Of a DNA stretch of 64,000 bases, positions 18,182-26,025 are shown piece by piece (the stretch's first letter is position 1; every line of letters starts with the position of its first letter). The notes beneath the pieces were generated by a model, which was given only the letters and a program-made list of their open reading frames with translations, ran no database searches and had not been told where the DNA came from. Made by a program: the position numbers and the translations under genes. Source of the DNA: CAVTHK01 sp964552235 (lineage in GTDB: Bacteria; Spirochaetota; Spirochaetia; SZUA-6; CAVTHK01). The stretch spans positions 1 to 64,000 of the forward strand of contig CAZKGO010000015.1 in assembly GCA_964552235.1 (NCBI GenBank), in the 5' to 3' direction.

Positions 18182-18210
18182 TTGTGCCACCGCGCAGTCG
18201 GAGCTACACT
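18182..18210 (+). promoter_or_regulatory. Promoter of the FG-GAP lipoprotein gene, leaderless spacing
   Basis: TTGTGC (18182-18187), 17-base spacer, TACACT (18205-18210). The -10 box ends 6 bases before the ATG at 18217, so transcription would begin at the start codon. Confidence 0.45.
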
Positions 18211-18216
18211 CGAGGC

Positions 18217-19560
18217 ATGATCAAGAGGTGCCGCACCGCGTTCTTTCGTCTTCTGCCGGCGCTGCGAATCAGCATGGCCGCCGCAGGTCTGCTGCTTGCC
18301 GCGTGCGCGGCCGGCACGGACCAAGGCGACGAGGCGACGTTCCGCGAAGCGCAGTGCCTGCTCGCCTCCGACGGCGCCGCCTACGATCGCTTTGGCGGGG
18401 CGCTCGCCATGACCGGCGACGGGAGCGTTCTGGTTGTCGGGGCGTACGGCGATGACAACGATCGCGGGTCCGCCTACATCTGGAGCGGCTCCGCTTCGGC
18501 GTGGACGCAGGCGGCCAAGCTGACCGCCTCCGACGGCGACGACGAGGACTACTTTGGCTGCGCGGTAGCGATCTCATCCGACGGTGCGGTTGTCGTCGTC
18601 GGCGCCTGCGCCGACGACATCGGCGCCAACGGCGACCAGGGATCGGCCTACGTGTTCGTCCGTCCCGGCGGCGGCTGGAGCGGGGATCTCACGGAGACCG
18701 CCAGGCTCACCGCCGCAGCGGGGGCGGCGGGCGACCGGTTCGGGACGAGCGTGTCGGTCTCCGCGGACGGATCGGCGATCGTTGTCGGCTCGGCGTGGGA
18801 TTCGGTCGGGTCGAACCAGTTCCAGGGATCCTGCTACGTGTACGAAAGGCCGGGAGGAGGCTGGAGCGGATCCCTGACCGAAAGCGCCTGGCTCACCGCC
18901 TCCGACGGCGCGGCGACGGACAATCTGGGGGTGAGCGTCTGTCTGTCCGCCGACGGATCCGTGGCAGCCAGCGGCAGCGGAGGCGCCGAGGCAACGTACA
19001 TCTTCGAGCGCCCCGCAGGCGGCTGGTCGGGATCGCTCAGCGAAAGCGCTGTCCTGAAACCATCGACGGCGAGTCTCGAACGGTTCGGCATCGCCGTTTC
19101 CCTTTCCGCAGACGGCGCTTCGTTGACGGCAGGCGCGGACCTGGCGGGAGGCGACGCCCGGGGCGCCGCCTACGTCTTTGTCCGACCGGGCGGCGGCTGG
19201 ACGGGATCGATCAGCGAGAATGCGGTTCTCTCAGGATCGACGGCTTCGTCCCAGGCGAACCTCGGCAACAGCATCAGCCTGGCGCCGGACGGCTCCTGCG
19301 TAGCGGCGGGCGCACCCGGCGACGACGTCGGGACAAGCGCGTCCGAAGGCTCGGCGTACGTGTTCGTCCGGCCCGAGCAGGGATGGTCGGGCTCGCTGAA
19401 CGAGACCGCGCGGTTGATCGCCTCTGACGGGGCGATGTTCGAACAGATCGGGCGCAGCGTGCTCGCTTCCGCAGCCGGCCAGGTGGTGTTGGTCGGCGCC
19501 CCGCATCACGACGTGGGACCTTTCAGCAGTCGTGGCGCCGTCTACGTCTTCGCCCGGTAG
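18217..19560 (+). CDS. FG-GAP repeat lipoprotein, predicted seven-bladed propeller
   Basis: 447 residues. A lipoprotein signal (LLLAACAAG, Cys at about residue 30) is followed by seven copies of a repeat of about 57 residues. The repeat centres on F-G-x-x-x-x-[ML]-S-x-D-G, then VVVGA, then GSAYVFVRPGGGWSG. Seven repeats equal a complete beta-propeller. FG-GAP propellers bind ligands or proteins at cell surfaces, and lipidation would anchor it in the envelope. The repeats are similar to one another at the protein level, indicating recent internal duplication. The ATG at 18217 is chosen because the signal peptide starts here; the frame stays open further upstream without a signal. The 239-base gap before it holds the inverted repeat and the promoter. 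Confidence 0.8.
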   Translation: MIKRCRTAFFRLLPALRISMAAAGLLLAACAAGTDQGDEATFREAQCLLASDGAAYDRFGGALAMTGDGSVLVVGAYGDDNDRGSAYIWSGSASAWTQAAKLTASDGDDEDYFGCAVAISSDGAVVVVGACADDIGANGDQGSAYVFVRPGGGWSGDLTETARLTAAAGAAGDRFGTSVSVSADGSAIVVGSAWDSVGSNQFQGSCYVYERPGGGWSGSLTESAWLTASDGAATDNLGVSVCLSADGSVAASGSGGAEATYIFERPAGGWSGSLSESAVLKPSTASLERFGIAVSLSADGASLTAGADLAGGDARGAAYVFVRPGGGWTGSISENAVLSGSTASSQANLGNSISLAPDGSCVAAGAPGDDVGTSASEGSAYVFVRPEQGWSGSLNETARLIASDGAMFEQIGRSVLASAAGQVVLVGAPHHDVGPFSSRGAVYVFAR

Positions 19561-19601
19561 CGCCTGCGCGCGGCATCGCAGGACATCGATGCAACCCCGG
19601 C

Positions 19602-20207
19602 CTACAGCGTGATCCCGACCACCAGATAGAAGATCGGCCCAAAGGTCACGTACGCGATGTCCTTGACGCCGCCGTAGGGCTGTGCGGCGAGGCCCAGCTC
19701 CGCGACGGCGCTCAGACCGTTGGGCAACGGGTAGCCCGCCTCGCAGCTTGCGGTCACGACGAATCCCCTCATCCTGGCGTCCGGGCTCTCGGAGAACGTC
19801 TGAAGGTAGCTCCAGCCGATCGCCGGCTTCACGAACAGGCGTTCGGTGGCGTCAAGGCGTCCTTTGACGCAACCGCCGATCACCACCAGCGAGATGCCGG
19901 ATGCGGGGATCACATGATCGCTTCCATCCCAGTTGCCGAGGTTGATCTCTTTCTCAAGCGGAGCCCAGCCATAGAAGGCGAAGATCCCGCCACCCAGCCA
20001 GGGCAGCGGGTACAGGTCGACGGCGGCCTTGATCAGGGGCGCCAGCGGCTTGTCCAGATCGTAACTGAAGCTCTCAGTTTCGAGGTCGTCGGTGGCTTCG
20101 GCGCCACCCGGCAGCGAAATGCCGGCAGCCACCGTGGCATCCCAGTCGAGCGCCGCGGCCGGCACGATCGTCCCTGACAACAAGGCGAGCGCGATCAGAA
20201 TGGTCAT
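19602..20207 (-). CDS. Small outer-membrane beta-barrel protein
   Basis: 201 residues with a signal peptide (MTILIALALLSGTIVPAAA, cleavage near residue 19). It has amphipathic beta strands with glycine/aromatic girdles (for example FAFYGWAPL, LFVKPAIGWSYL, VTFGPIFYLVVGITL). Length and pattern fit an eight- to ten-stranded OmpA/OmpX-like barrel; no specific family is recognised. It is convergent with the FG-GAP gene (41 bases apart) and divergent from the glycerophosphodiesterase gene, each with its own promoter. Confidence 0.65.
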   Translation of the reverse strand: MTILIALALLSGTIVPAAALDWDATVAAGISLPGGAEATDDLETESFSYDLDKPLAPLIKAAVDLYPLPWLGGGIFAFYGWAPLEKEINLGNWDGSDHVIPASGISLVVIGGCVKGRLDATERLFVKPAIGWSYLQTFSESPDARMRGFVVTASCEAGYPLPNGLSAVAELGLAAQPYGGVKDIAYVTFGPIFYLVVGITL

Positions 20208-20228
20208 CTCCTCATCCTTTCGATCTGC

Positions 20229-20256
20229 AGCCTATCACAGGCCGGGCCAAAGGCAA
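20229..20256 (-). promoter_or_regulatory. Promoter of the small barrel gene
   Basis: Minus strand TTGCCT (20256-20251), 16-base spacer, TAGGCT (20234-20229). It is one of several -35 boxes in this window reading TTGCC. Confidence 0.45.
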
Positions 20257-20287
20257 TCGCCTGCGGATACGCCCCGCCTGCCGCTGG

Positions 20288-20315
20288 TTGCCTGCGATCA
20301 CCGATCGGCTATACT
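20288..20315 (+). promoter_or_regulatory. Promoter of the glycerophosphodiesterase gene
   Basis: TTGCCT (20288-20293), 16-base spacer, TATACT (20310-20315). The predicted leader of about 30 bases carries GGAGGAAG at 20342-20349 before the ATG at 20353. Confidence 0.55.
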
Positions 20316-20352
20316 CCTCAGCGGCCGCGAACAGACCGATTGGAGGAAGCCG

Positions 20353-21171
20353 ATGTCCACGACCAGCCGAAGGGCGATCGCGATCCTGCTCGCAGCGCTG
20401 CCGGTGCTTGCCGGCTCCCACGGGGCCGCGGCCCTGGACTGGCCCGAGTGGACGGTGGCGTTCGTCGCACACCGCGGCGGCATCGTCGCCGGCTATCCGG
20501 AGAACACGATGGCGGCGTTTCGGCAGGCGATCAAACACGGCGCCGAGGTGATCGAGATCGACCTGCGCGGCACCAGGGACGGCGAGATCGTGATCATGCA
20601 CGACGCGACCCTCGACCGCACCACAAACGGCAAGGGACGCGTCACCGACTACACGCTGGCCGAGCTGAAAAAGCTCGACGCCGGAGGCGGCGAGTGCATC
20701 CCGACCTACGAAGAGGTGCTGCAACTGGTGGCCGCAACCGGCGTGAAGCTGCTTCTCGACATCAAGGAGAGCCCGCTCCTGGACAAGCGGAAGGTCGTCC
20801 GGCTCGCAGAAAAGTACGACGCCGCGCTCGACGTGATCGTCGGTCCGCGCAACCTCGATGACCTGCGCGCGTTCCGCGCCCTCAACCCGAACCTGCGCAC
20901 CCTCGGCTTCGTCGCGTCGGTCCGCGATATCGAACCCTTCGCGCAGGCGGGCGTCGACATCATTCGGCTGTGGCCGGAGTGGATCGCCGCCGATCCCGGC
21001 CTCGTAAAAAAGGTGCACCAGCTCGGCAAGCCGGTTTGGACCACAGCCAACGACGCGCCGCGCGAAGAGCTCGAGAAGCTGATCAGTTTGGGGGTCAACG
21101 GTATTCTGTCGGATCTGCCCGACGTGATGAGCCGGCTTCTCGCCGACATGAAGAAGGCGCGGGGCTTCTGA
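20353..21171 (+). CDS. Secreted glycerophosphodiester phosphodiesterase
   Basis: 272-residue GDPD-family enzyme that hydrolyses glycerophosphodiesters to glycerol-3-phosphate and an alcohol on a metal-dependent TIM barrel. A signal peptide (cleavage near residue 27, GAAA-LDW) places it in the periplasm. Catalytic and metal residues are in place: His40-Arg41 in VAHRGG, Glu50-Asn51-Thr52, Glu68 and Asp70 in EIDLRGTRDG, and His83 in VIMHD. The TIM-barrel strand LLLDIKE follows. The strong GGAGGAAG five bases before the ATG supports this start; the reading frame is open further upstream but without a signal peptide. It forms a single-gene unit. Confidence 0.9.
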   Translation: MSTTSRRAIAILLAALPVLAGSHGAAALDWPEWTVAFVAHRGGIVAGYPENTMAAFRQAIKHGAEVIEIDLRGTRDGEIVIMHDATLDRTTNGKGRVTDYTLAELKKLDAGGGECIPTYEEVLQLVAATGVKLLLDIKESPLLDKRKVVRLAEKYDAALDVIVGPRNLDDLRAFRALNPNLRTLGFVASVRDIEPFAQAGVDIIRLWPEWIAADPGLVKKVHQLGKPVWTTANDAPREELEKLISLGVNGILSDLPDVMSRLLADMKKARGF

Positions 21172-21208
21172 CTCTGTTCGTCGGCAGGCCTACGGCTCGG
21201 GGGATGCC

Positions 21209-21251
21209 TTGACGCCTGGTCTGATTGATATCATTAATGTGATTAGTGTGA
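21209..21251 (+). promoter_or_regulatory. Promoter and operator of the RelE-type toxin-antitoxin operon
   Basis: TTGACG at 21209-21214 with CATTAA 17 bases on (21232-21237). The 8-base palindrome TGATATCA (21226-21233) and direct repeats TTAATGTGA/TTAGTGTGA (21234-21242, 21243-21251) overlap the -10 region. Their position fits autorepression by the ribbon-helix-helix antitoxin. Confidence 0.45.
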
Positions 21252-21270
21252 GGCCGAGGAGGGCGCCGCT

Positions 21271-21483
21271 ATGGCGACGAGGGTCGTGAGCGCGACCGTG
21301 GAAAAAGCGGTAGCCGACAAACTCGATCGGCTCGCTGCGGCAACCAACCGCAAGAAGAGCTACTATGTCAACACCGCGCTCAAGGAGTACCTCGAGGAGG
21401 TCGAGGACCACGATCTCGCGCTCAAGCGCAGGGGCGGCAGGACTATGACGCTCGCGCAGGCACGCAAGCAACTGGGAATCTAG
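21271..21483 (+). CDS. Ribbon-helix-helix antitoxin
   Basis: 70 residues. The N-terminal RVVSATVEKAVADKLDRLAAATNRKKSYYVNTAL is a CopG/RelB-like ribbon-helix-helix DNA-binding unit (a beta strand, two helices and a KS turn). A charged C-terminal tail presumably wraps the toxin. GAGGAGGG precedes the ATG. The toxin gene begins 5 bases after this stop. Repeats just upstream are the likely operator. Confidence 0.82.
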   Translation: MATRVVSATVEKAVADKLDRLAAATNRKKSYYVNTALKEYLEEVEDHDLALKRRGGRTMTLAQARKQLGI

Positions 21484-21488
21484 TCAGA

Positions 21489-21749
21489 GTGTACGGGGTG
21501 TCCTTCGAGAGGCGGTGTCTACGGGATCTCGGGCGCCTGGACCCCCCCGTTGCCCGCAGAGCGATCGAGCTCATCGAGCAGGTCGTTGCCCGAGATCCCC
21601 ATTCTGGAAAGGCTCTGACGGGGCCGTACGAGGGTCTTTGGAGTTATCGCCTCAGCGACTATCGCATTGTGTATGAGATCCGACAGCGACAATTGGTGAT
21701 CGTGGTCATCCGCGCGAGACACCAGCGACAGGTCTACGACGGTCTGTAG
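21489..21749 (+). CDS. RelE/ParE family toxin
   Basis: 86-residue RelE-superfamily toxin, typically a ribosome-dependent mRNA nuclease (RelE) or gyrase poison (ParE). Features are the N-terminal YGVSFERRCLRDLGRL, the GPYEGLWSYRLSDYRIVYEI core with the family R-x-x-DYR-x-x-Y, and a basic C-terminal strand (VVIRARHQRQVYDGL). The GTG start lies right after the antitoxin stop. Its last 44 bases overlap the convergent amidohydrolase gene on the other strand. Which activity it has cannot be told from sequence alone. Confidence 0.82.
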   Translation: MYGVSFERRCLRDLGRLDPPVARRAIELIEQVVARDPHSGKALTGPYEGLWSYRLSDYRIVYEIRQRQLVIVVIRARHQRQVYDGL

Positions 21750-22965
21750 CAGCCGCCTGCGCTGCCGGCGTCACCACCCTGCCGTCTCGAATCACGGCCA
21801 CAGGCGGCTCGTGATCGCGGATCGCCTCCCAGACCGTCGGCGCGTCGAGTACCACGAGGTCCGCGCTGCCTCCTTTGGCGAGGCGATGATCCGGCAGGCC
21901 CATGATCGAGGCTGCGCGGGTCGTGATCATGTCGTAGAGCATCTCCAGATCGGCAAAGGTGGTCATCCACAGCAGGTGAGCCGCCAGGAATGCGACCTCG
22001 AGCATGTTGTTGCGTCCAAACGGGTAGTAGGCGTCGGCGACGTCGTCCTGTCCAAGCGCGACAGTCACGCCCAGGCCGAGCAGGTCGCGCACTCGCGCGT
22101 GGAGCGGACCCGTGTGGGGATCGCTCACCACGCCGATGCGGGCGCGCTCCAGCAGTGCGGCAACCTTGCGGAAGTACGGCTCCGGGTACAGCGCCATCGC
22201 GCGGCAGTGGTGAGCCGTCACCCGCCCCTCCCAGCCCTCGGCGATCGTCTTGACCGCCAGCATCTCGAGGGTTCGAAGGCCCGCGTCGCCTGCGTCGTCG
22301 ATGAGCATCGACACGTGGCGATCGTGGCGGCGCGCGATGGCGAACATGCGGTCGATGTGCTCGCGGGAATCGGCTTCAGTGTACTCGATCCAGGGGATGC
22401 CGCCCACGACGTCCGCCCCCAGCTCCACGGCCTCCTTGACGTACCGCTCGGCTTCGGGGTCTCGAACCACTCCATCCTGCGGAAAGGCCACGACCTGCAG
22501 CTCTACCCGCCCTTTCATCTCCTCGCGCACGCGCAGCAGCGCCTTGACCCCTTCCAGGCGTGCCTTGCTGTCGGTGTCGGCGAACGCGCGGATGTGCGTG
22601 TTGCCGTAGCGCAGCGCCAGGGCCGCGGCGCGCCGCGCGTTCCCCACGATCCAGTCCTCGGCATAGCGCTCTTTGACCCGCGACGCGAGCTCGATCGCCG
22701 TCATGGCTGCTCCCATGGTGCCGCCGTGGTAGCAAGTGAGGGCGTCCTGGGCCGCCATCGGCAGCGTGTAGGCTTTGCAGAGGTGAAGATGCGGGTTCAC
22801 GAACGACTCGGTGACCAGCCGTCCCGCGGCGTCGAGGACGGCCCTGGATCGGGCATCCAACCGCGGGCCGATCTCCGCTATCCGCCCGTCCTGAATCGCG
22901 ATGTCGACCGCATCGGCGCCCGACGCCCGCGTGCGCGCGTTGCGGATCAGCAGATCAGCGTGCAT
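21706..22965 (-). CDS. Amidohydrolase, cytosine deaminase-like
   Basis: 419-residue metal-dependent hydrolase of the CodA/AtzC branch, cytosolic. Metal ligands appear in NPHLHL (family HxH, about residues 59-61), in TAHHCRA, and in DPHTG. The branch-specific segment GQDDVADAYYPFGRNNMLE carries the catalytic Asp. The substrate is probably a pyrimidine, creatinine or ring-amide compound; cytosine itself is not assured. The ATG at 22965 is preceded by GGAGG at a good distance. It lies 84 bases after an enolase-superfamily gene in the same direction, probably one operon. Its 3' end overlaps the RelE-type toxin gene by 44 bases. Confidence 0.85.
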   Translation of the reverse strand: MHADLLIRNARTRASGADAVDIAIQDGRIAEIGPRLDARSRAVLDAAGRLVTESFVNPHLHLCKAYTLPMAAQDALTCYHGGTMGAAMTAIELASRVKERYAEDWIVGNARRAAALALRYGNTHIRAFADTDSKARLEGVKALLRVREEMKGRVELQVVAFPQDGVVRDPEAERYVKEAVELGADVVGGIPWIEYTEADSREHIDRMFAIARRHDRHVSMLIDDAGDAGLRTLEMLAVKTIAEGWEGRVTAHHCRAMALYPEPYFRKVAALLERARIGVVSDPHTGPLHARVRDLLGLGVTVALGQDDVADAYYPFGRNNMLEVAFLAAHLLWMTTFADLEMLYDMITTRAASIMGLPDHRLAKGGSADLVVLDAPTVWEAIRDHEPPVAVIRDGRVVTPAAQAAATDRRRPVAGVSRG

Positions 22966-23049
22966 GGCAGCCTCCGGCCTCCAGCCTATCCGGCTTCGGC
23001 AGCCGCGTCGACAGGGCAAGGCCGGCGCTGAACGTGCGTCGTCGCGGCT

Positions 23050-24147
23050 CTACGCCTTGAGGGCGTTCTTCTTCAACACCGCCTCGTTGAGCCGTATGCC
23101 GTGACCGGGCGTGGTCGGCGGGCTCATCGTGCCGTCCTCGTTGAGCTCGAGATCGCTCTCGAGCAGCCTCTCGGTCTTGCCCTCGGTGACGGTGTGCTCC
23201 ACGATCATGCCGTTGGACACCGCGGCGACCAGGTGCACATGGAGCGCCGACGAGCCGTGGGGCGCCATCTGGATGCCGTGCGCGCTGGCAAGCGAAGCGA
23301 CGTGCCGCCACTCAGTCACGCCGCCCATCAGCGTCGCGTCGGCCTGGATGATGTCCGTCCCGCCGCTGGCGATCAGGTCGCGGAAGCCGTAGCGCGTGTA
23401 CTCGTTCTCGCCCGTGGCCAGCGGGATCGAGGTGCTCGCGCGCAGCTTGGCCAGCCCCTCGTAGTCGTCGGCATGGATCGGCTCTTCGAACCAGAACGGC
23501 TCGTACTTCTCGACGCGCCGGGCGAGGCGGATCGCGTCGACGACCGTGTAGGCGTTGTTCGCGTCGATCATGAGCCCGACGTCGGGCCCCACCGCCTCGC
23601 GGGCGACGCCGACGCGCTCGACGTCCTCGCTCATGGGGGCGCCGCCGATCTTCATCTTCACGCACCGCGCGCCCTTTTGCACTTTCGCGCGCAGCTCCTC
23701 GGCGAGGCCGTCGAGGCCCTTGCCCTCCACGTAGTAGCCGCCCGCCACGTAGGCCGGCACCCTGTCGGTGAACCCGCCGAGCAGCTTGTGCAGCGACACA
23801 CCCGCCGTCTTGCCGATCGCGTCCCACACCGCGATGTCGATCGCCGACATGGCCCGCGTGGCCAGTCCCCGGCGGCCGTAGATCTTGGGCTGGTACATGC
23901 GGTCCCAGAGCCGCTCGACGTCCCACACGTCGAGCCCGACGGCAAAGCCGCCGAGGGCGCGCGCGGCCTCGAAGAGCGCCAGGTCGGGCCCCGGCTGGGC
24001 GTGGCTGAAGCCCACGCCTTCGACCCCTCCGCTGGTGCGCACCCTCACGACGATCTGCCCCTGGGCCGCGTAGGTGTACTTGCCGTTCCTGATCGCCTTG
24101 GTCCGCGTGAGCCGGCAGATGTCCGTCAGAACTTCCGTGACCTTCAT
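23050..24147 (-). CDS. Mandelate racemase/muconate lactonizing enzyme family protein
   Basis: 365-residue enolase-superfamily enzyme acting by abstraction of a proton alpha to a carboxylate; many relatives dehydrate sugar acids. The catalytic set is complete: Lys164/Lys166 (KMK), metal ligands Asp195 (DANN), Glu221 (FEEP) and Glu247 (GENE), then Asp270 and His297 (APHG). This KxK plus His arrangement places it in the mandelate-racemase subgroup, consistent with acid-sugar dehydratase or racemase chemistry. The substrate is not identifiable. AGGAG precedes the ATG, and a promoter lies at 24189-24217. It is probably co-transcribed with the amidohydrolase downstream. Confidence 0.88.
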   Translation of the reverse strand: MKVTEVLTDICRLTRTKAIRNGKYTYAAQGQIVVRVRTSGGVEGVGFSHAQPGPDLALFEAARALGGFAVGLDVWDVERLWDRMYQPKIYGRRGLATRAMSAIDIAVWDAIGKTAGVSLHKLLGGFTDRVPAYVAGGYYVEGKGLDGLAEELRAKVQKGARCVKMKIGGAPMSEDVERVGVAREAVGPDVGLMIDANNAYTVVDAIRLARRVEKYEPFWFEEPIHADDYEGLAKLRASTSIPLATGENEYTRYGFRDLIASGGTDIIQADATLMGGVTEWRHVASLASAHGIQMAPHGSSALHVHLVAAVSNGMIVEHTVTEGKTERLLESDLELNEDGTMSPPTTPGHGIRLNEAVLKKNALKA

Positions 24148-24188
24148 TCTTGTACTCCTGGCCGTACCCGCGCGCGTACGGTGGGCTG

Positions 24189-24217
24189 ACTCTATCCGTT
24201 GAGCGGGGCCGGATCAA
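24189..24217 (-). promoter_or_regulatory. Promoter of the enolase-superfamily/amidohydrolase operon
   Basis: Minus strand TTGATC (24217-24212), 17-base spacer, TAGAGT (24194-24189), giving a leader of about 35 bases with AGGAG before the ATG at 24147. Confidence 0.5.
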
Positions 24218-24316
24218 CCACGGGCAGCGGCAAAGACGCAGAGAGCGGGCGTTCCGCGCGGCAAGAAAGCACGGGGCCGGCCCCGCTCGCAGGCGCGGCG
24301 GACACTGTGTTGCGGA

Positions 24317-25573
24317 TCAGGAGTTGAAGACGACCTGGTTGGAGTAGCCGCTCTCGAGGCCCGTCGAGTCGTACGCAGTGGCCACGAAGTAGTAGGTGCG
24401 GCCGGTCTCGAGCCCCGTGACGGTACAGGTCAGAACGTTGCCGGCGTCGACGGTCTGGTCGTAGACGCCGTCGGCGGTGCCGTAGTGCACCTTGTATCCG
24501 GCGACGTTGGTCCCGGTGCTGGCGTCCCACTCGAGCGTCACCTGCGTCAGGAGGGGGCTCGCGGTCACGGTGAACGACGCGGTCGCGCTGCCCGCCTGCG
24601 AGCCGTCGGCTGCGATGGCAGTCACGTCCATGCGGTAAAAGCCGGGCTCGAGGTTCGCGGGCACGGCAAAAGAGGAGCCGGTCGCCTTGAAGACGCTGTT
24701 CAGGTACCACGTGTAGACGACGTTGCCCGCGAAGCCGGCCACCGAGGCCGAGACCGTGAAGCCGGTGCCCTCGACCACCGTGGCCTGCTGTCCGGCGAGG
24801 CTGACGACGAGCGGCTCGTCGAGCTGCGGGTCGACGTTCACCTGCACGTTGGCCGTGACCGGGTTCACCTGGTCAAAGGTGAAGGTTCCGGCGGTCGTCT
24901 TGTTCTTCAGGATGCGCACGATCTCGATCGCCCCGGCCACCAGGACGCCGCCGTCGAGCACCTGCAGCGACAGGGTGTGATAGCCGGTGGGGATGTCGGT
25001 GGTGGTGGAGGTGGCGGTGCCCGTCCCGAGCGTGAACGCGAGGTTCCTGGCCGCTCCGGAGGCGGGAGTCAGCTGCGCCGTGACCGCGGGGCTCGCGACG
25101 TCCGCTGCCGGCCAGTTGACCGTGATGGCGAGCGTGCCGTAGCCGTTGAGCGGCTTGACCTTGACGCTGATCGTGGCCGGCGTAGCGGCCGCGAGCGTCA
25201 CCTGGCCGGTCCCCATGCCGATCACCGTCGCTTCGGCGTTCAGCGCCTCCACCGTGATGTTCCAAAGCCCGACCTTCAGCTCCTCGATGTCGATCGAGCC
25301 GCCGGTGGTCGTGCGGGAAAAGCTCTCCGCGTCGGGCCCCTGGCCGGTGACCACGTACGAAGCCGCGGTCATGTCGACGTCAGGAACGAGCGTGCGGGAG
25401 AACTCGTCGGCAAAGACGATGCGCAGGCCCTTGGCCGGACCGGACGGCTCGGGGTCCGATTCCCCCGCGAGCCAGTCCATGGCTATCGGGATGCACGAAG
25501 TCGAGGCGAGCGCGGCCAGGATGAGCAGCAGCAAGCGGCAAGCGCGGGCGCAGCAGCGAATCAGCTGGTTCAT
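24317..25573 (-). CDS. Lipoprotein with C-terminal fibronectin type III domain, under riboswitch control
   Basis: 418 residues with a lipobox (LASTSC, Cys27), so probably envelope-anchored. The middle (about 60-310) is beta-rich with Ig-like character. The last hundred residues form a fibronectin type III domain (VTLEWDASTGTNVAGYKVHYG, then TYYFVATAYDSTGLESGYSN). The ATG at 25573 has GGAGGT upstream and starts the signal peptide; the frame is open upstream but reads into the riboswitch. It is transcribed alone. A cyclic-di-GMP-I riboswitch fills its leader and a sigma-54-type promoter sits at the riboswitch 5' edge, so an adhesion or biofilm role is inferred. Confidence 0.85.
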   Translation of the reverse strand: MNQLIRCCARACRLLLLILAALASTSCIPIAMDWLAGESDPEPSGPAKGLRIVFADEFSRTLVPDVDMTAASYVVTGQGPDAESFSRTTTGGSIDIEELKVGLWNITVEALNAEATVIGMGTGQVTLAAATPATISVKVKPLNGYGTLAITVNWPAADVASPAVTAQLTPASGAARNLAFTLGTGTATSTTTDIPTGYHTLSLQVLDGGVLVAGAIEIVRILKNKTTAGTFTFDQVNPVTANVQVNVDPQLDEPLVVSLAGQQATVVEGTGFTVSASVAGFAGNVVYTWYLNSVFKATGSSFAVPANLEPGFYRMDVTAIAADGSQAGSATASFTVTASPLLTQVTLEWDASTGTNVAGYKVHYGTADGVYDQTVDAGNVLTCTVTGLETGRTYYFVATAYDSTGLESGYSNQVVFNS

Positions 25574-25639
25574 GACGGCACCTCCGTCTCGCTGGTTTGA
25601 CCGCTCGACCGAGGCACCTGAACCGGATGCCAGGCACGA

Positions 25640-25724
25640 GTCGGCAGCCGTGCAGCCGTTCCGGGTTGCCCCGGGGCAGGCCACGTGCTTTGCGCCCCCG
25701 CCTTTCGGCGGGTTTGCCTTTTTC
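25640..25724 (-). ncRNA. Cyclic-di-GMP-I (GEMM-I) riboswitch
   Basis: The minus-strand RNA has the signature order of this class. GGCAAACC is followed by a stem capped with a GAAA tetraloop (CCCGCC-GAAA-GGCGGG, 25712-25697), then GCGCAAAGC, then GGCCTGCC. A second GC-rich hairpin (CGGC...GCCG) ends near 25645. The invariant GCAAACC and CGCAAAGC strings and the GAAA loop match the Vc2 prototype. It ends about 70 bases before the lipoprotein ATG. No U-tracted terminator follows, so control of translation initiation or of an unrecognised terminator is possible. Confidence 0.88.
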
Positions 25725-25739
25725 GACTACCGAGGAGCT

Positions 25740-25755
25740 AGCAACCACCATGCCA
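25740..25755 (-). promoter_or_regulatory. Sigma-54-type -24/-12 promoter
   Basis: Minus strand TGGCAT (25755-25750), five bases, TTGCT (25744-25740). Against the RpoN consensus TGGCAC-N5-TTGCW there is a single mismatch, and the GG/GC spacing is exact. The predicted start, about 25729, lies a few bases before the riboswitch. No matching sigma-70 boxes are obvious here. The surrounding 25740-25880 is unusually AT-rich for this window. Confidence 0.6.
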
Positions 25756-25916
25756 AGAAGGCGTGGGGACATAATTCATTTACCCAGAGGGAATTGATCG
25801 ACAGAACCAGAATTTCTGGAAGAAGGAAGGCGTCACGATTACGGCAGCAATTATGGCTGCCTGTTACGATCCTGTGACCGTCGGGTGTACAGGGCGGCGG
25901 CAGGGAGCCACGGCGG

Positions 25917-25945
25917 TTGGCAACCACCTCCCGCTGCGATAGGAT
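25917..25945 (+). promoter_or_regulatory. Promoter of the flavin reductase/aminotransferase operon
   Basis: TTGGCA (25917-25922), 17-base spacer, TAGGAT (25940-25945). The predicted leader is about 75 bases with GGAGG at 26016-26020. The stretch 25746-25916 holds no other feature I can support. Confidence 0.45.
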
Positions 25946-26025
25946 GCGGCGGCCCGGCGGGTGCCGGCGCTGCGCGTGGGCGCACCGCCCGCCCCGCGGC
26001 GGGATCGCAGCCCTCGGAGGTGCCC

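Noticed and set aside
22966..23049. Possible separate promoter for the amidohydrolase gene
   Set aside because: No convincing -35/-10 pair. The gene is better explained as the second in an operon with the enolase-superfamily gene.
25697..25712. GC hairpin followed by a T-rich tract on the plus strand, resembling an intrinsic terminator
   Set aside because: No plus-strand gene ends nearby. On the minus strand the same stem is the GAAA-capped helix of the cyclic-di-GMP-I riboswitch.
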